Below are positions 49,947 through 60,461 of a stretch of 64,000 nucleotides of DNA, piece by piece; positions within the stretch are counted from its first letter, which is position 1; every line of letters begins with the position of its first letter. Made by a program: the position numbers and the translations under genes. Source of the DNA: Bacteroidales bacterium (GTDB taxonomy: Bacteria > Bacteroidota > Bacteroidia > Bacteroidales > Marinilabiliaceae); assembly GCA_003249255.1 (NCBI GenBank), contig QKJP01000048.1, positions 1 to 64,000 of the forward strand, in the 5' to 3' direction. A model generated the notes under the pieces. That model searched no databases and was not told the origin of the DNA. It saw nothing but the letters and a program-made list of their open reading frames with translations.

Positions 49947-52900
49947 TTATGATTCTGCGATCGGTAAAGAAAAAATAAAACTACTGCCTAATCCCTCTTC
50001 ACTTTCTACCCATATGGTGCCTTTATTGAGCTTTACAAACTCAACACAAAGACTTAATCCTAAGCCGGTACCTTTTTGCTTTTCAGTTCCTAAGGTTGTT
50101 ATTTCTTTATCTATTTTAAAAATTGAATCAGCCATTTCTTTGGTCATACCAATCCCATTATCTTTAACTGTAAGGAGAACCATTTTAGCATCACTTTCTT
50201 GAAGCCTGGCAGAAACTGTTATCGTCCCTCCTCTTCCGGTAAATTTGATGGCATTGGAAATTAAATTCCTCAAAATGGTATCTGATGTATTGCTATCTGA
50301 ATACACATACAATCCGTTGTCTACCTGACTCTTTAACTGAATCTCTTTTTTTTCGGCACTACTTTTAAGAAATAATATATTTCTATTGATGTATTGCTCT
50401 ACTTCTATTTTTTCAGGATCATATTGCACCTTGCCAGACTGTGCCATTGACCAATTCAATAAGTTTTCTAATAAGTTCAAAGTTTTTTTCGATACATTAT
50501 TTATTCGATTATAAATCTCCATTCTTTCCTTTGCCCGGTAGTCCGAATCATATTCTATTAACAACTCACTATAACCTAACAAGGATTGAAACGGATTTCT
50601 TAAATCATGAGCAACAATGGATAAAAACTTATCTTTTGTCGCATTTGCTTCCTTAAGCCCTTTAACACTTTCATCAACCTTTTTTTGTAAAATCTTTTTT
50701 TGCCGCTCTAATTGATTCACTTTTCGATAGGATAAGAACACAATTAAAACCAATACGGTAATTGCAAATACGCCTTTAAACAACCATGTATCCCACCAAG
50801 GAGGCAAAATTACAAACCTCATCATGGCCTCTTCTTGATTCCATTTACCATCACCATTGGTCGACTTAACTCTAAATGTATATTCACCGGCCGGCAAACC
50901 TGTATAAGAAGCAAGCCGATTATTTCCAACAAAATTCCATTCGGTATCAAATCCATCCATGATATAGGCATACTCAACTTTTTTAGTTGCATAATAATTT
51001 AATGAGGCCCATTTTATGGAGAAAATATATTGTTTATGGTTCAATACAATTTGCTCTGTTAAAGCGATGCTTTCCTTTAGTGGTGATGGATCATCCTCAT
51101 TCGTCTGAGGGCGAACCACATTATTAAACAATTTGAATTCGATAAACCTAACAGGAGATTGCAAAGTGTCTTCTAAAATATCTTGTGGCTTAAACGCATT
51201 CACGCCCTCAGTTCCACCAAAATACATGGTTCCATCCGAAGCATACAAAACACCTTTCATAAATTTCCCATCCTGAACGCCATCTTCCCTATCAAAATTC
51301 TGAAAGTACACAAAATCATCAGGCAATTCTTCTAAAAATAATGAGTCTTTTGCTATTGAATTTACAACTGCCGGCAAAATAAATTTTGTAATTCCTTTAT
51401 CTGTGGTCAACCATAAATTGCCTTCTTGATCTTCTAAAATGGACTTTACCTCAGTACCCCCCAATCCATACTTCTCGCCGAAATTCATAAAATAATTGCG
51501 TTGATAGTTATAAAGGCTTAAACCTTTTGTATTTCCGACCCACAATCGACTTTTACTATCCTGAAAACAACAATAAACCTGTCCTTCCGGTAAAGAAAAA
51601 GGCACTTGATTATCTTGTACAATTTTATAAAAACACTTCTCTTTCAGGTTGTACTTAACCAAACCTGCCCAAGCAACCACCCAAACATTACCAAAGTTAT
51701 CCAAATGCAAATGCCTAAAAAAGTCTACCTGTTGGTAACAAGATCCTAAAGCTGGATCACTATGCACTTTTAGATTTCCAGTGGATAAATCATATTCACA
51801 CAATCCTCCATTACTAATGCCAAACCAAACTTTATGATTCGGCCCTTTGATCAAACTTGGGATTAATATATCTTCCTCTATCCTTAAAAACTCACCTGTG
51901 GCTTTATTAAATTTTTTTAAAGCGCCCCAGGTTCCAAGGTATAAATACTGATGATCATCTGATTCGACAACTCCTGTAATCGCCTCATTAATTTCCATTT
52001 GCGAATCTTCATAATGTTTAAAAACACGGGTTTTAGGATCATAATTATTTAATATTCCATCTTCACAACCAATCCAAATCGTACCATCATGATCTTCATA
52101 AAAACAATGAACTAAATTATGTGACAATCCATTTTCAACACAGGGTAAAGATTTGATATGCCAAATGGGATTTTTTAAACTTTTATATACATCCACTCCC
52201 CCGTACCATGAACCAATCCAAAAAACCCCCTGATCATCTTTATATACCTTTGTTGTCACATTACTACTAATGGTATTATCAAAAGAGATATCACTTTCAT
52301 AATACTCTACTTTTTCGTTTTCAATATTGAAAATATTTATGCCTCCGGCAGATATCCACATATTACCTTTATCATCTTCTATGGCCCAGGAACTTTTATT
52401 TGGATTTAACATCAAATGATCATAATCCTTTTGTTCATTTGTTTGAGGATTAATCTTTACTGTCACACTTTCGCCTAATATCCACAACCAACCATTGCTA
52501 TCTTGTGTTATTCCTGTTATTGGTTTACGTACATACTGATATTGCTCAAACCTTCCCTTTTTATATCTCGCTAAAAGGTTTTTGGAGATATCCATTCGAA
52601 AGAGATTTAAATTCCCTGTACCACACCACAAAATATCATCACTATCAATAAGTATGGAGTGTACAACACCAACCGGATCATTATCTACTGAAATTGGATT
52701 TGCTTTGGACACCCAATCTTTTTCTTCATCATACCAATAAATTCCTTCAGCGCCCCCCATCCATATACGTCCCTTTGAATCCTCATCAATATCTTTCACA
52801 TGCATTAAACGTACATTCTCATTACCTTCTACATACCGGTAATGAGTAAACTTTTCACTGGCGTAATCATACCTTGCACAACCATTATTCCCTCCGGATA

Positions 52901-53186
52901 TCCAAAGTCTTCCTCCAGCATCTAGATATAGTTTCCAAACTGCTTCTAATTGAATTTTATACGGATTTCCTTCTTTGATATTATATTCTACAAATTCATA
53001 ACCATCATACCTTAACACGCCGCTGTCATGTGCTATCCAAATAAAACCATAGGGATCTTTAATAATATCCAACACATCATTGGTAGGCAACCCTTCAATT
53101 CCGGTAAATTCTTTTATTCCATTAGCAACACTATTCAAGCAGAATAAAAGCATTATACCTGATATATATTTCCTAAAAAGCCTCAT
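49947..53186 (-). CDS. Two-component-propeller sensor histidine kinase (paralogue A)
   Basis: This 1079-residue membrane sensor has a signal/anchor start and many Reg_prop blades (two seven-bladed propellers, about 30-715, repeats such as DSKGRIWMGGAEGIYWYD). A Y_Y_Y domain (about 715-785), one membrane helix (about 800-822) and HisKA with SIVAHDLRNPFQSLLGYSEL, phospho-acceptor His860, follow. The C-terminal HATPase has NLISNAIKFT, KDNGIGM and KGTGLGLSLC. Unlike classical Bacteroidetes HTCS it has no receiver and no AraC domain. No cognate regulator or SusCD locus is adjacent, so its partner is elsewhere. Confidence 0.93.
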   Translation of the reverse strand: MRLFRKYISGIMLLFCLNSVANGIKEFTGIEGLPTNDVLDIIKDPYGFIWIAHDSGVLRYDGYEFVEYNIKEGNPYKIQLEAVWKLYLDAGGRLWISGGNNGCARYDYASEKFTHYRYVEGNENVRLMHVKDIDEDSKGRIWMGGAEGIYWYDEEKDWVSKANPISVDNDPVGVVHSILIDSDDILWCGTGNLNLFRMDISKNLLARYKKGRFEQYQYVRKPITGITQDSNGWLWILGESVTVKINPQTNEQKDYDHLMLNPNKSSWAIEDDKGNMWISAGGINIFNIENEKVEYYESDISFDNTISSNVTTKVYKDDQGVFWIGSWYGGVDVYKSLKNPIWHIKSLPCVENGLSHNLVHCFYEDHDGTIWIGCEDGILNNYDPKTRVFKHYEDSQMEINEAITGVVESDDHQYLYLGTWGALKKFNKATGEFLRIEEDILIPSLIKGPNHKVWFGISNGGLCEYDLSTGNLKVHSDPALGSCYQQVDFFRHLHLDNFGNVWVVAWAGLVKYNLKEKCFYKIVQDNQVPFSLPEGQVYCCFQDSKSRLWVGNTKGLSLYNYQRNYFMNFGEKYGLGGTEVKSILEDQEGNLWLTTDKGITKFILPAVVNSIAKDSLFLEELPDDFVYFQNFDREDGVQDGKFMKGVLYASDGTMYFGGTEGVNAFKPQDILEDTLQSPVRFIEFKLFNNVVRPQTNEDDPSPLKESIALTEQIVLNHKQYIFSIKWASLNYYATKKVEYAYIMDGFDTEWNFVGNNRLASYTGLPAGEYTFRVKSTNGDGKWNQEEAMMRFVILPPWWDTWLFKGVFAITVLVLIVFLSYRKVNQLERQKKILQKKVDESVKGLKEANATKDKFLSIVAHDLRNPFQSLLGYSELLIEYDSDYRAKERMEIYNRINNVSKKTLNLLENLLNWSMAQSGKVQYDPEKIEVEQYINRNILFLKSSAEKKEIQLKSQVDNGLYVYSDSNTSDTILRNLISNAIKFTGRGGTITVSARLQESDAKMVLLTVKDNGIGMTKEMADSIFKIDKEITTLGTEKQKGTGLGLSLCVEFVKLNKGTIWVESEEGLGSSFIFSLPIAES

Positions 53187-53351
53187 TTAAAATAAAATAT
53201 CATTATTTATGATCAGTTTTTATTCCATCGTTAAATATCAAATTAATATCTTAGCTTATATCTATTATTTGACCAACGAACAAAAAGCATTTATAACGCT
53301 ACTACATATAGTATTCTCATTACTTCATTGAACAACACTAAAGATCAGAGC

Positions 53352-56300
53352 TTAGAATTTAGACTCAGGTAATGTAAAAGCAAAAACACTCCCCTTTCCT
53401 AATTCACTTTCTACAGAAATTTGACCATTATTACTTTTTACAAACTCACTACACAACATCAATCCCAAACCTGTTCCTTTCTCTTTCTCGGTCCCTTGGG
53501 TTGATTTATTTTTATCAATGCCAAATAATGTATTTATTTTTTCTTTTGACATTCCTATTCCGGTATCCTTAATGTTAAATTGGATATAGTGTTTTTGATA
53601 ACTAACTACTCTTGCAACTTCAATTTCGACTACCCCAAATCGAGGTGTAAATTTCAGTGCATTTGAAAGTAAATTTCTTAAAATGGTGTCGGAGGTATTT
53701 ACATCACCATAAACACTCAGTTTATCAGGAATCGTACTTTTTAAAGTAATATTTTTCTTTTCCGCAATACTCTTCATTAACTCAACATTACGCTCCACGT
53801 ACTCGTGAACATCAATATTTTCAGGACGGTAATCTATTTTACCGGATTGAGCAATTGACCAGGTTAATAAATCTTCTAAAAGATCTAAAGTTTTCTGTGA
53901 CACACTATTAATCTGTTGCAAGACATCAATGCGCTCTTTATCTGAATATTCATAATAATAATTTAACAACAGATCACTGTAGCCTAACAAGGTTTGAAAT
54001 GGATTTCTTAAATCATGAGAAATGATGGAAAAGAACCTATCTTTTGTCGAGTTTGCTTCTTGCAAATCCTTAGTGCGCTCTTTTACTGTTTTTTGCAAAA
54101 CATCTTGCTGTTTCTTCAAAACACGAATACGCGCATATATTATTAATACAATGGCTGCCAATAGAACCACTACACTCAATAACTTAAACCACCAAGATTC
54201 CCACCAAGGAGGAAGAATTCTGACTTTAATGGAAGCCTCTTTTTGATTCCACATGCCATCACTATTTGTTGCTTTCACCCGAAAAACGTATTCTCCCGTA
54301 GGTAATCCGGTATAAGACGCATTCCGAACATTGCCAACAAAATTCCATTCTTTATCGAAGCCTTCAAGCATGTAGGCATACTGAACCTTTGCAGTTGCAT
54401 AATAATTCAAGCTCGCCCATTTTAGAGAAAAAATATATTGCTGATAGGACAATGTGATTTCATCGGCTAAAGAAATGGCTTGATCAATTGGTGAATCGTC
54501 GCCATCCTGTGGTCCTACTACTTTATTGAATAACCTTAATTCAGTAAATCTTATTGGGGATTGAACAGTATCTAACTTTAATTCTTCAGGCTTAAATGAA
54601 CTGATACCATCGGTACCTACAAAATACATGGTTCCATCACGCCCTCTATATGCTCCACTATTGTATTTTCCATCCTGAAAGCCATCGTCTTTATTATAAT
54701 TATAGAAGTAGGAAAAATCATCCGGAATGTGCGCCACATAAGCAGAATCCACATCAATTTGATCTACAATTGAGGGCAACATAAATTTACTAATCCCAAC
54801 ATCGGTAGCAAGCCACAAATTACCATCTCCATCTTCCAATATTGCATGTACTTCTACACCGGCCATTCCCTGGGAACTCCCAAACTTCATGAAATAATCT
54901 CCTTCATAGTTATAAAGATTAAGGCCTTTATTATTTCCGATCCATAAGCGATCTTTCCGATCCTGATAACAACAATTCACTTGCCCTTTATCTAACATTA
55001 AAGGAACATCATTCCCTGTATCCAAAAGCCTAAAACAATGCGTTTTAGTATCATACACATGAAGTGCAGCCCATCCTAAAATCCATATTTTCCCATAAGA
55101 ATCTTCATATAAACTCTTAACAGAAGTTACTCTCGACCGACAATCAAAATTTTCAGGTAAAAAAGCATGATGCACAATACTTTTATCTTTTAATCGAAAC
55201 TCATCTAAGCCACCAAATGCAGAAAAAGTAACTCCAATCCATACATTATTATCACTACCTGATATAATTTTAGGGATGCGCGTACCTGAAAGGCTCGTAG
55301 AATCATTAATATCATGCTCGTATCTGGTAAATTGCCCGGTCTTTTTATCAAACACCTTTAAGCACCCCCAGGCACCAATTACTAATTCATCCTTACCTTC
55401 ACCCGGAACTACCCCGGTAATTGCTTCATTATATGACATCAACGAATCTTTATAATAAAAATACTGCCCCGTTGACGGCCTATACCGATTCAGCACTCCA
55501 TCCTCACAACCAATCCATAAATCTCCAAGATCATCCTCATAGATAGTATGTACCACATTATTTGACAAACCTTTACCAAGCGCTTGCTGGTGTTGAAAAT
55601 GTTTTATGGGCTTTCGGTACTCGTTAAATTTACTCACTCCACCATACCAACTCCCAATCCAAAAAACACCATTTGAATCATAAAATATACTATTGGTAAC
55701 ATTACTGGAAATGGTTGTTTCATCGTCACTTCCAGTACAGTGTTCCATACTATTCGTAATTGGGTCATAGATATTTACCCCTCTGGCTGAAATCCATAAT
55801 TTTCCATCTTTTGCTTCGGTAATAGAGGGCACTTCCATACTGTTAATCAATTGATCTGCAATAGATTTTTGCACACCACTTTGGGGATTAATACTAAGAG
55901 CCATTTCCTCTCCAACCACCCAAATTTCACCTCTACTATCTTGAAGAATCTTCCAAACAATTTTTCGATTAGTCCCCTTATTTTTAAAATACCCCTTTTT
56001 GTATCTGGTTATATAACCATTGGTCCGATCAAGGTTATACAAATTCCCAAATTCATCCCCAATCCAAAAAACATCATCTTGGTCAATAAATAATTCATTA
56101 AATAATTCTATGGGTTCTCCATCGTCAGTGGTATAATCCATCATCCTAAATCCATCTTGTTCAGGATCATAATAAAACAAACCATTATCTCCACCAGCCC
56201 AAATAATTCCATTATGGTCTTGTTCGAGATCTTTTATATGCCTCATAAAATGTCGTCCACTTACAGTGGCACTGTCATAATTTAAAAAAACATCTGATTC

Positions 56301-56645
56301 ATAATCATATCTTGAGCAACCTGCGTCGCCTCCTGCAATCCACAATTGTTCATCCTGATCTAAAAAAGTAGTCCAAACTGCCTCATGCTCAATTCGATTA
56401 TTTTTTTCTGAACGAATGCTATAAACAATTACATCGTAGCCATCAAAACGGTAAATTCCATCATTTGAAGCAAACCATATAAAACCATATTTATCTTTTG
56501 TGATGTCTATAATATCAGTGCTTGGTGAATTTTCGAGACGCGAAAAAATCCGATTGGACGTTCCACCGACACTCAACAACAAACAACCCTCCATGAATAG
56601 AAAAAAGAGGTATCGTAAAAAGATATTATGTTGTTGGTCGTTCAT
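53352..56645 (-). CDS. Two-component-propeller sensor histidine kinase (paralogue B)
   Basis: This 1097-residue paralogue of the neighbouring gene has the same order: signal/anchor, Reg_prop propellers, Y_Y_Y, one helix (about 815-838), HisKA (SIISHDLRNPFQTLLGYSDL, His877) and HATPase ending GSVFAFTLPESKF. Long stretches in the C-terminal half are nearly alignable with paralogue A, while blades differ more, as expected for diverging ligand specificity. The 165-nt gap and same strand suggest a tandem duplication. No receiver or DNA-binding domain is encoded. Confidence 0.93.
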   Translation of the reverse strand: MNDQQHNIFLRYLFFLFMEGCLLLSVGGTSNRIFSRLENSPSTDIIDITKDKYGFIWFASNDGIYRFDGYDVIVYSIRSEKNNRIEHEAVWTTFLDQDEQLWIAGGDAGCSRYDYESDVFLNYDSATVSGRHFMRHIKDLEQDHNGIIWAGGDNGLFYYDPEQDGFRMMDYTTDDGEPIELFNELFIDQDDVFWIGDEFGNLYNLDRTNGYITRYKKGYFKNKGTNRKIVWKILQDSRGEIWVVGEEMALSINPQSGVQKSIADQLINSMEVPSITEAKDGKLWISARGVNIYDPITNSMEHCTGSDDETTISSNVTNSIFYDSNGVFWIGSWYGGVSKFNEYRKPIKHFQHQQALGKGLSNNVVHTIYEDDLGDLWIGCEDGVLNRYRPSTGQYFYYKDSLMSYNEAITGVVPGEGKDELVIGAWGCLKVFDKKTGQFTRYEHDINDSTSLSGTRIPKIISGSDNNVWIGVTFSAFGGLDEFRLKDKSIVHHAFLPENFDCRSRVTSVKSLYEDSYGKIWILGWAALHVYDTKTHCFRLLDTGNDVPLMLDKGQVNCCYQDRKDRLWIGNNKGLNLYNYEGDYFMKFGSSQGMAGVEVHAILEDGDGNLWLATDVGISKFMLPSIVDQIDVDSAYVAHIPDDFSYFYNYNKDDGFQDGKYNSGAYRGRDGTMYFVGTDGISSFKPEELKLDTVQSPIRFTELRLFNKVVGPQDGDDSPIDQAISLADEITLSYQQYIFSLKWASLNYYATAKVQYAYMLEGFDKEWNFVGNVRNASYTGLPTGEYVFRVKATNSDGMWNQKEASIKVRILPPWWESWWFKLLSVVVLLAAIVLIIYARIRVLKKQQDVLQKTVKERTKDLQEANSTKDRFFSIISHDLRNPFQTLLGYSDLLLNYYYEYSDKERIDVLQQINSVSQKTLDLLEDLLTWSIAQSGKIDYRPENIDVHEYVERNVELMKSIAEKKNITLKSTIPDKLSVYGDVNTSDTILRNLLSNALKFTPRFGVVEIEVARVVSYQKHYIQFNIKDTGIGMSKEKINTLFGIDKNKSTQGTEKEKGTGLGLMLCSEFVKSNNGQISVESELGKGSVFAFTLPESKF

Positions 56646-56939
56646 TCACTTAGTAACTAATAGTTAGAGAATTTTAAATGATAAATTACCACTATTTAAT
56701 TACAAATGAAACCTATTAAGAATCCATTCAAGATGAAAATCCAATCGTTGCTCAAAAAAAATCCCCTCAGTATCATTTAGCTATATTTGCACCTCACCCC
56801 AACCAACCTGCACTTCAAGGTAAAAAGCTCCTCAAACAAGTAAAATTAACCACAACAATCCCATTGTTGTTAGTAACTTTTGATGATTTAAACTAAAATA
56901 TACAGCCTATAAGCTATCTTTGCATAAACAATAATTGAA
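56646..56939. other. Divergent spacer and leader region of the cobalamin operon
   Basis: Two TAnnTTTG boxes point right (56782-56789 and 56915-56922). Between them is a perfect 8-bp hairpin ACAACAAT-CCC-ATTGTTGT (56852-56870). A B12 riboswitch was looked for: no B12-box (AGYCAGGAGACCTGCC-like) or its upstream partner was recognised. Confidence 0.5.
56915..56922 (+). promoter_or_regulatory. Proximal -7 box (TATCTTTG) of the cobalamin operon
   Basis: TATCTTTG is a full TAnnTTTG match, 17 nt before the cobQ ATG at 56940. A second match, TATATTTG, lies at 56782-56789. Confidence 0.55.
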
Positions 56940-58418
56940 ATGAAAGACTCTCTTCGACCCATCATGTTTGTTGGCACCGGTTCTGATGTAGGGAAAAGCA
57001 TTATAAATGCAGGTTTTTGTCGAATCTTAAAACAAGATGGCTTTTCTCCGGCTCCGTACAAGGCTCAAAACATGTCACTTAACAGTTACGCAACTCCCGA
57101 AGGTTATGAAATCGGAAGGGCACAAGCAACTCAGGCAGAAGCTTGTGGAATCAGTTGCCACACAGACATGAATCCTGTGCTTTTAAAACCTACCGGAGAA
57201 AAAATGTCTCAGGTTGTATTAAACGGAAAACCGATTGGCAACCGTTCTGCCTATGAATATTTTAAGTCTGAAAATAACAATTATTTGTTTGACGAGGCAC
57301 ACAAAGCTTTTGAACGTTTAAATGCTAAATACTCACCTATTGTACTCGAAGGTGCAGGTTCCATTGCTGAACTTAACCTAAAAAACAGAGACATTGTTAA
57401 CATGAACATGGCCAAACGAGTTAATGCTGCCGTGTATGTGATTGCTGACATCGAAAGAGGAGGGGTTTTTGGTAGTGTTTTCGGATCAATCTCTTTGCTT
57501 TCGGAGGAAGAAAGAAAACTGGTAAAAGGAATCATCGTTAACAAATTCAGAGGTGACATTCAGTTATTTGACGATGGCCGAAAAATCTTAGAAGACTTAA
57601 CCGGCATACCTGTCGTTGGTGTAATTCCTTACCTTAAAGATGTTTACATTGAAGATGAAGATTCGGTTGTACTGGGCAGAAAAAACACCTTGTTTAAAGA
57701 TGGAAAAGTCAATATCTGCATTGTTAAAATGAGCCAAATGGCCAACTTTACAGACTTTAATGCACTTGAATTAGACCAACGTACACACGTTTACTACTCA
57801 CAGGATCCTCACCAAATTAGTCTTGCGGACATTATCATTCTTCCCGGTTCCAAAAACTCATTAGCGGATTTAAAAGAAATTCATGAGAATGGTGTTGCTT
57901 CTGCCATTTTGAATGCAAAAAATAAGGGTAAAACCGTTATTGGCATCTGTGGAGGTTATCAAATGATGGGAGAAAAAATCATGGATCCGTTTGGAATAGA
58001 AGGTTCTATTCCTGAAATAGAAGGACTAGGTATTCTTCCTATTGAAACAACAATGGCACAAGAAAAACTAACCATTCAATCTAAATTCAAATTCCTGAAT
58101 TATAAAGACAACTGTGAAGGTTACGAAATCCACATGGGCGTTTCCACTCCGACGAAAGAAGTTCAGGCTTTAAATAAGAAAGATGATAATTCTTCGGAGG
58201 GCGTGTTTTTGAACAATAAATGTTGGGGAAGTTATTTTCATGGCATCCTTGATAATAAAGTGGTCATTGATTACTTATTGAATCCATATACTCAAGAAGA
58301 AAATGACCAACCTGCCTACAGAGATTTTAAAAATGGCGAATACGACAAGCTGGCATCTCATTTGAGAAAACACCTCGATATAAATGCCATGTACCAAGCC
58401 ATGCACCAAAGCCAATAA
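56940..58418 (+). CDS. cobQ: Cobyric acid synthase
   Basis: This 492-residue enzyme amidates adenosylcobyrinic a,c-diamide to cobyric acid with glutamine and ATP. The N-terminal dethiobiotin-synthetase-like half starts IMFVGTGSDVGKSIINAGFCRIL (P-loop), with YKAQNMSLNSYAT. The C-terminal type I GATase half carries VIGICGGYQMMG (catalytic Cys) and the His region GVFLNNKCWGSYFHGILDN. Full family length. It is the first gene of a cobalamin operon, 3 nt before the next start. Confidence 0.96.
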   Translation: MKDSLRPIMFVGTGSDVGKSIINAGFCRILKQDGFSPAPYKAQNMSLNSYATPEGYEIGRAQATQAEACGISCHTDMNPVLLKPTGEKMSQVVLNGKPIGNRSAYEYFKSENNNYLFDEAHKAFERLNAKYSPIVLEGAGSIAELNLKNRDIVNMNMAKRVNAAVYVIADIERGGVFGSVFGSISLLSEEERKLVKGIIVNKFRGDIQLFDDGRKILEDLTGIPVVGVIPYLKDVYIEDEDSVVLGRKNTLFKDGKVNICIVKMSQMANFTDFNALELDQRTHVYYSQDPHQISLADIIILPGSKNSLADLKEIHENGVASAILNAKNKGKTVIGICGGYQMMGEKIMDPFGIEGSIPEIEGLGILPIETTMAQEKLTIQSKFKFLNYKDNCEGYEIHMGVSTPTKEVQALNKKDDNSSEGVFLNNKCWGSYFHGILDNKVVIDYLLNPYTQEENDQPAYRDFKNGEYDKLASHLRKHLDINAMYQAMHQSQ

Positions 58419-58421
58419 CAG

Positions 58422-59465
58422 ATGAATTACTCACACGGAGACGACGGCTATTTATACGATCGGGAGATTATCGCCAACTTCAGCACAAACACTTGGTACA
58501 AAGGACCTTCTAGCGAATTGATTACCCATATCCAAAAGGAAGTAGCTAACATTAGCCAATACCCGGAAGTACATGCTGAATCACTTACAAAAGCTATAGC
58601 AAATTACCATCAGGTAGATTACGAAAATATCTTGATAAACAATGGATCTACAGAAACCATTTTTTTAATCGCACAAGCTTTTAGAGAATCCAATAGTCGC
58701 ATTGTGACACCCACTTTCTCGGAATATGAACATGCCTGCTCTTTATTTAAACACAACCTCACTTACTGCGGAAGTAATTTTATCAATGCCAATATGATTA
58801 CTCCGGAAGGACTTTTTTGGCTTTGCAACCCCAATAACCCAACAGGACAATTATTAAAAAAAGATTTACTTAAAAAAATCATTAAAAAAAATCCTCAAAC
58901 AACATTTATAATAGACGAAGCATATAGTGACTACTGCCTGGTAAATGAATCTTTAGCAAGCGAAGCCGGCACTTTAAAAAACTTAATCATTCTCAAATCG
59001 CTTACCAAAAATTATTGCATTCCTGGCTTACGGTTGGGTTATATGATTTCTAGCCCACAATTAAAACAGCGCATTGCGACCTTCAGACCTCCCTGGTCTA
59101 CCAACTCCTTAGCCATTCAAGCAGGACTTTATCTTTTACAAAATCCGGGGATCGAAATGAGTGAACTTATCCAATTCCACTCACTTGCCATTAGTTTTCA
59201 ATCAGAAATATCTGTTATTGACGGCTATGAAGCTCAAGCGTCTTCAACGGGGTTCTTTATAATCAAGACTCCTTATAAGGCAAGCGACCTAAAAGCTAAG
59301 CTTATTAAAGATTACGGTTTACTAATTAGAGACGCCTCAAACTTTAGAGGCTTAAGCCCTAATCACATTAGAGTTGCCACATTAGAAAGGGAGAAAAACA
59401 TGCTTCTCGTAAAGGCTTTACAAAAAGTTACTGAACTAAACCGCACTTTTGATTTTAGTTACTAA
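58422..59465 (+). CDS. cobD: Threonine-phosphate decarboxylase-like PLP enzyme
   Basis: This 347-residue fold-type I PLP enzyme is homologous to histidinol-phosphate aminotransferase and to CobD/CobC of cobalamin synthesis. Visible are SHGDDGYLYDRE at the start, NNGSTETIFLIAQAF, WLCNPNNPTGQ, FIIDEAYSDYC and the PLP-lysine region LKSLTKNYCIPGLRLGYM. In this operon it most likely makes aminopropanol phosphate from threonine phosphate (the linker for the lower loop), as Salmonella CobD does. It starts 3 nt after cobQ. A histidine-pathway role is less likely because no his genes are near. Confidence 0.88.
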   Translation: MNYSHGDDGYLYDREIIANFSTNTWYKGPSSELITHIQKEVANISQYPEVHAESLTKAIANYHQVDYENILINNGSTETIFLIAQAFRESNSRIVTPTFSEYEHACSLFKHNLTYCGSNFINANMITPEGLFWLCNPNNPTGQLLKKDLLKKIIKKNPQTTFIIDEAYSDYCLVNESLASEAGTLKNLIILKSLTKNYCIPGLRLGYMISSPQLKQRIATFRPPWSTNSLAIQAGLYLLQNPGIEMSELIQFHSLAISFQSEISVIDGYEAQASSTGFFIIKTPYKASDLKAKLIKDYGLLIRDASNFRGLSPNHIRVATLEREKNMLLVKALQKVTELNRTFDFSY

Positions 59466-59525
59466 ACATTAAAATCCCACTCAATCCTTTTGTACATAAA
59501 CACAATTTTACAGAAAAAAGGAAAC

Positions 59526-60461
59526 ATGATTCAACCAATAGAAATACTTCCAATATTACTTGCAGGAATATTGGACACTCTTTTAGGAGACCCGGCATGG
59601 ATTCCTCATCCCATTGTATATTTTGGCAAAGCCATTGCAAAACTTGAAAAACTTCTCAACAAAGGAAAGCGTCGCCTTTTAAAAGGAGCTCTCATGACAC
59701 TTTTCTTATCCTTGGGCACCTTCGTATTTTTCTATTTATTGATGTATGCATCTCACCTTATTCACCCTTACCTAGAAGCAGGTCTGATCTGTCTTTTCTT
59801 ATTCTATGGAGTTGCTAACAAAACGCTTATAAAAGAAGGAAAAGAAGTGTTTAAAATACTTGACTCAGAAGGCTTGGATGCAGGCAGAAAACAATTGTCA
59901 CGAATTGTAGGACGAGACACCTCACCATTAAATGAACAGCAAATTCGAACTGCTGTATTAGAAACCATGTCGGAAAACCTTAGCGATGGCGTTGTAGCCC
60001 CCTTGTTCTATTTTGCAATAGCAGGGATACCCGGAATAATGACCTACAAAATGATTAACACTCACGATTCCATGATCGGTTATAAAAATGATCGCTTTTT
60101 ACATTTTGGTCGATTCGCAGCCAAATTAGATGATGTTGTTAATTACATCCCGGCACGCATAACGGCACTATTAATTGCTCTTTGTAATTTCTCAATCAGG
60201 AGCCTCATCTTCATCTTTAAGTTTGGAAAAAAACATGCCAGTCCCAATGCCGGTTTTCCTGAAGCTGCTTTAGCCGGAGTTCTTAATTGCCGATTTGGCG
60301 GACCCAACACCTATCATGGCAAACTATTGAATAAACCATTCATTGGAAACAATCACAAAATCTTAAACTACCAAGACTTCAAAACCACGGCCAGAACTAA
60401 CAATGCAGTATTTGCATTAAGTTTAGCTACAATCATTGGCATCAACACCTTTCTATCATGA
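59526..60461 (+). CDS. cbiB: Adenosylcobinamide-phosphate synthase
   Basis: This 311-residue polytopic membrane enzyme joins aminopropanol (phosphate) to cobyric acid. Family motifs are LLAGILDTLLGDPAWIPHPIVYFGK at the start, LETMSENLSDGVVAPLFYF, KMINTHDSMIGYK and SPNAGFPEAALAGVLNCRFGG. The ATG at 59526 is chosen over TTG at 59490 because it gives the normal start. Its last 4 nt overlap cobT (ATGA), so they are coupled. Confidence 0.95.
   Translation: MIQPIEILPILLAGILDTLLGDPAWIPHPIVYFGKAIAKLEKLLNKGKRRLLKGALMTLFLSLGTFVFFYLLMYASHLIHPYLEAGLICLFLFYGVANKTLIKEGKEVFKILDSEGLDAGRKQLSRIVGRDTSPLNEQQIRTAVLETMSENLSDGVVAPLFYFAIAGIPGIMTYKMINTHDSMIGYKNDRFLHFGRFAAKLDDVVNYIPARITALLIALCNFSIRSLIFIFKFGKKHASPNAGFPEAALAGVLNCRFGGPNTYHGKLLNKPFIGNNHKILNYQDFKTTARTNNAVFALSLATIIGINTFLS

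Noticed and set aside
49947-56645. Polysaccharide-utilisation locus around the propeller kinases
   Set aside because: No SusC/SusD-type gene, glycoside hydrolase or sulfatase is adjacent; the neighbours are DUF3109 and cobalamin genes.
56646-56939. Cobalamin riboswitch upstream of cobQ
   Set aside because: CCTGC-like bases occur near 56809, but the B12-box and the conserved upstream stems were not recognisable by eye.
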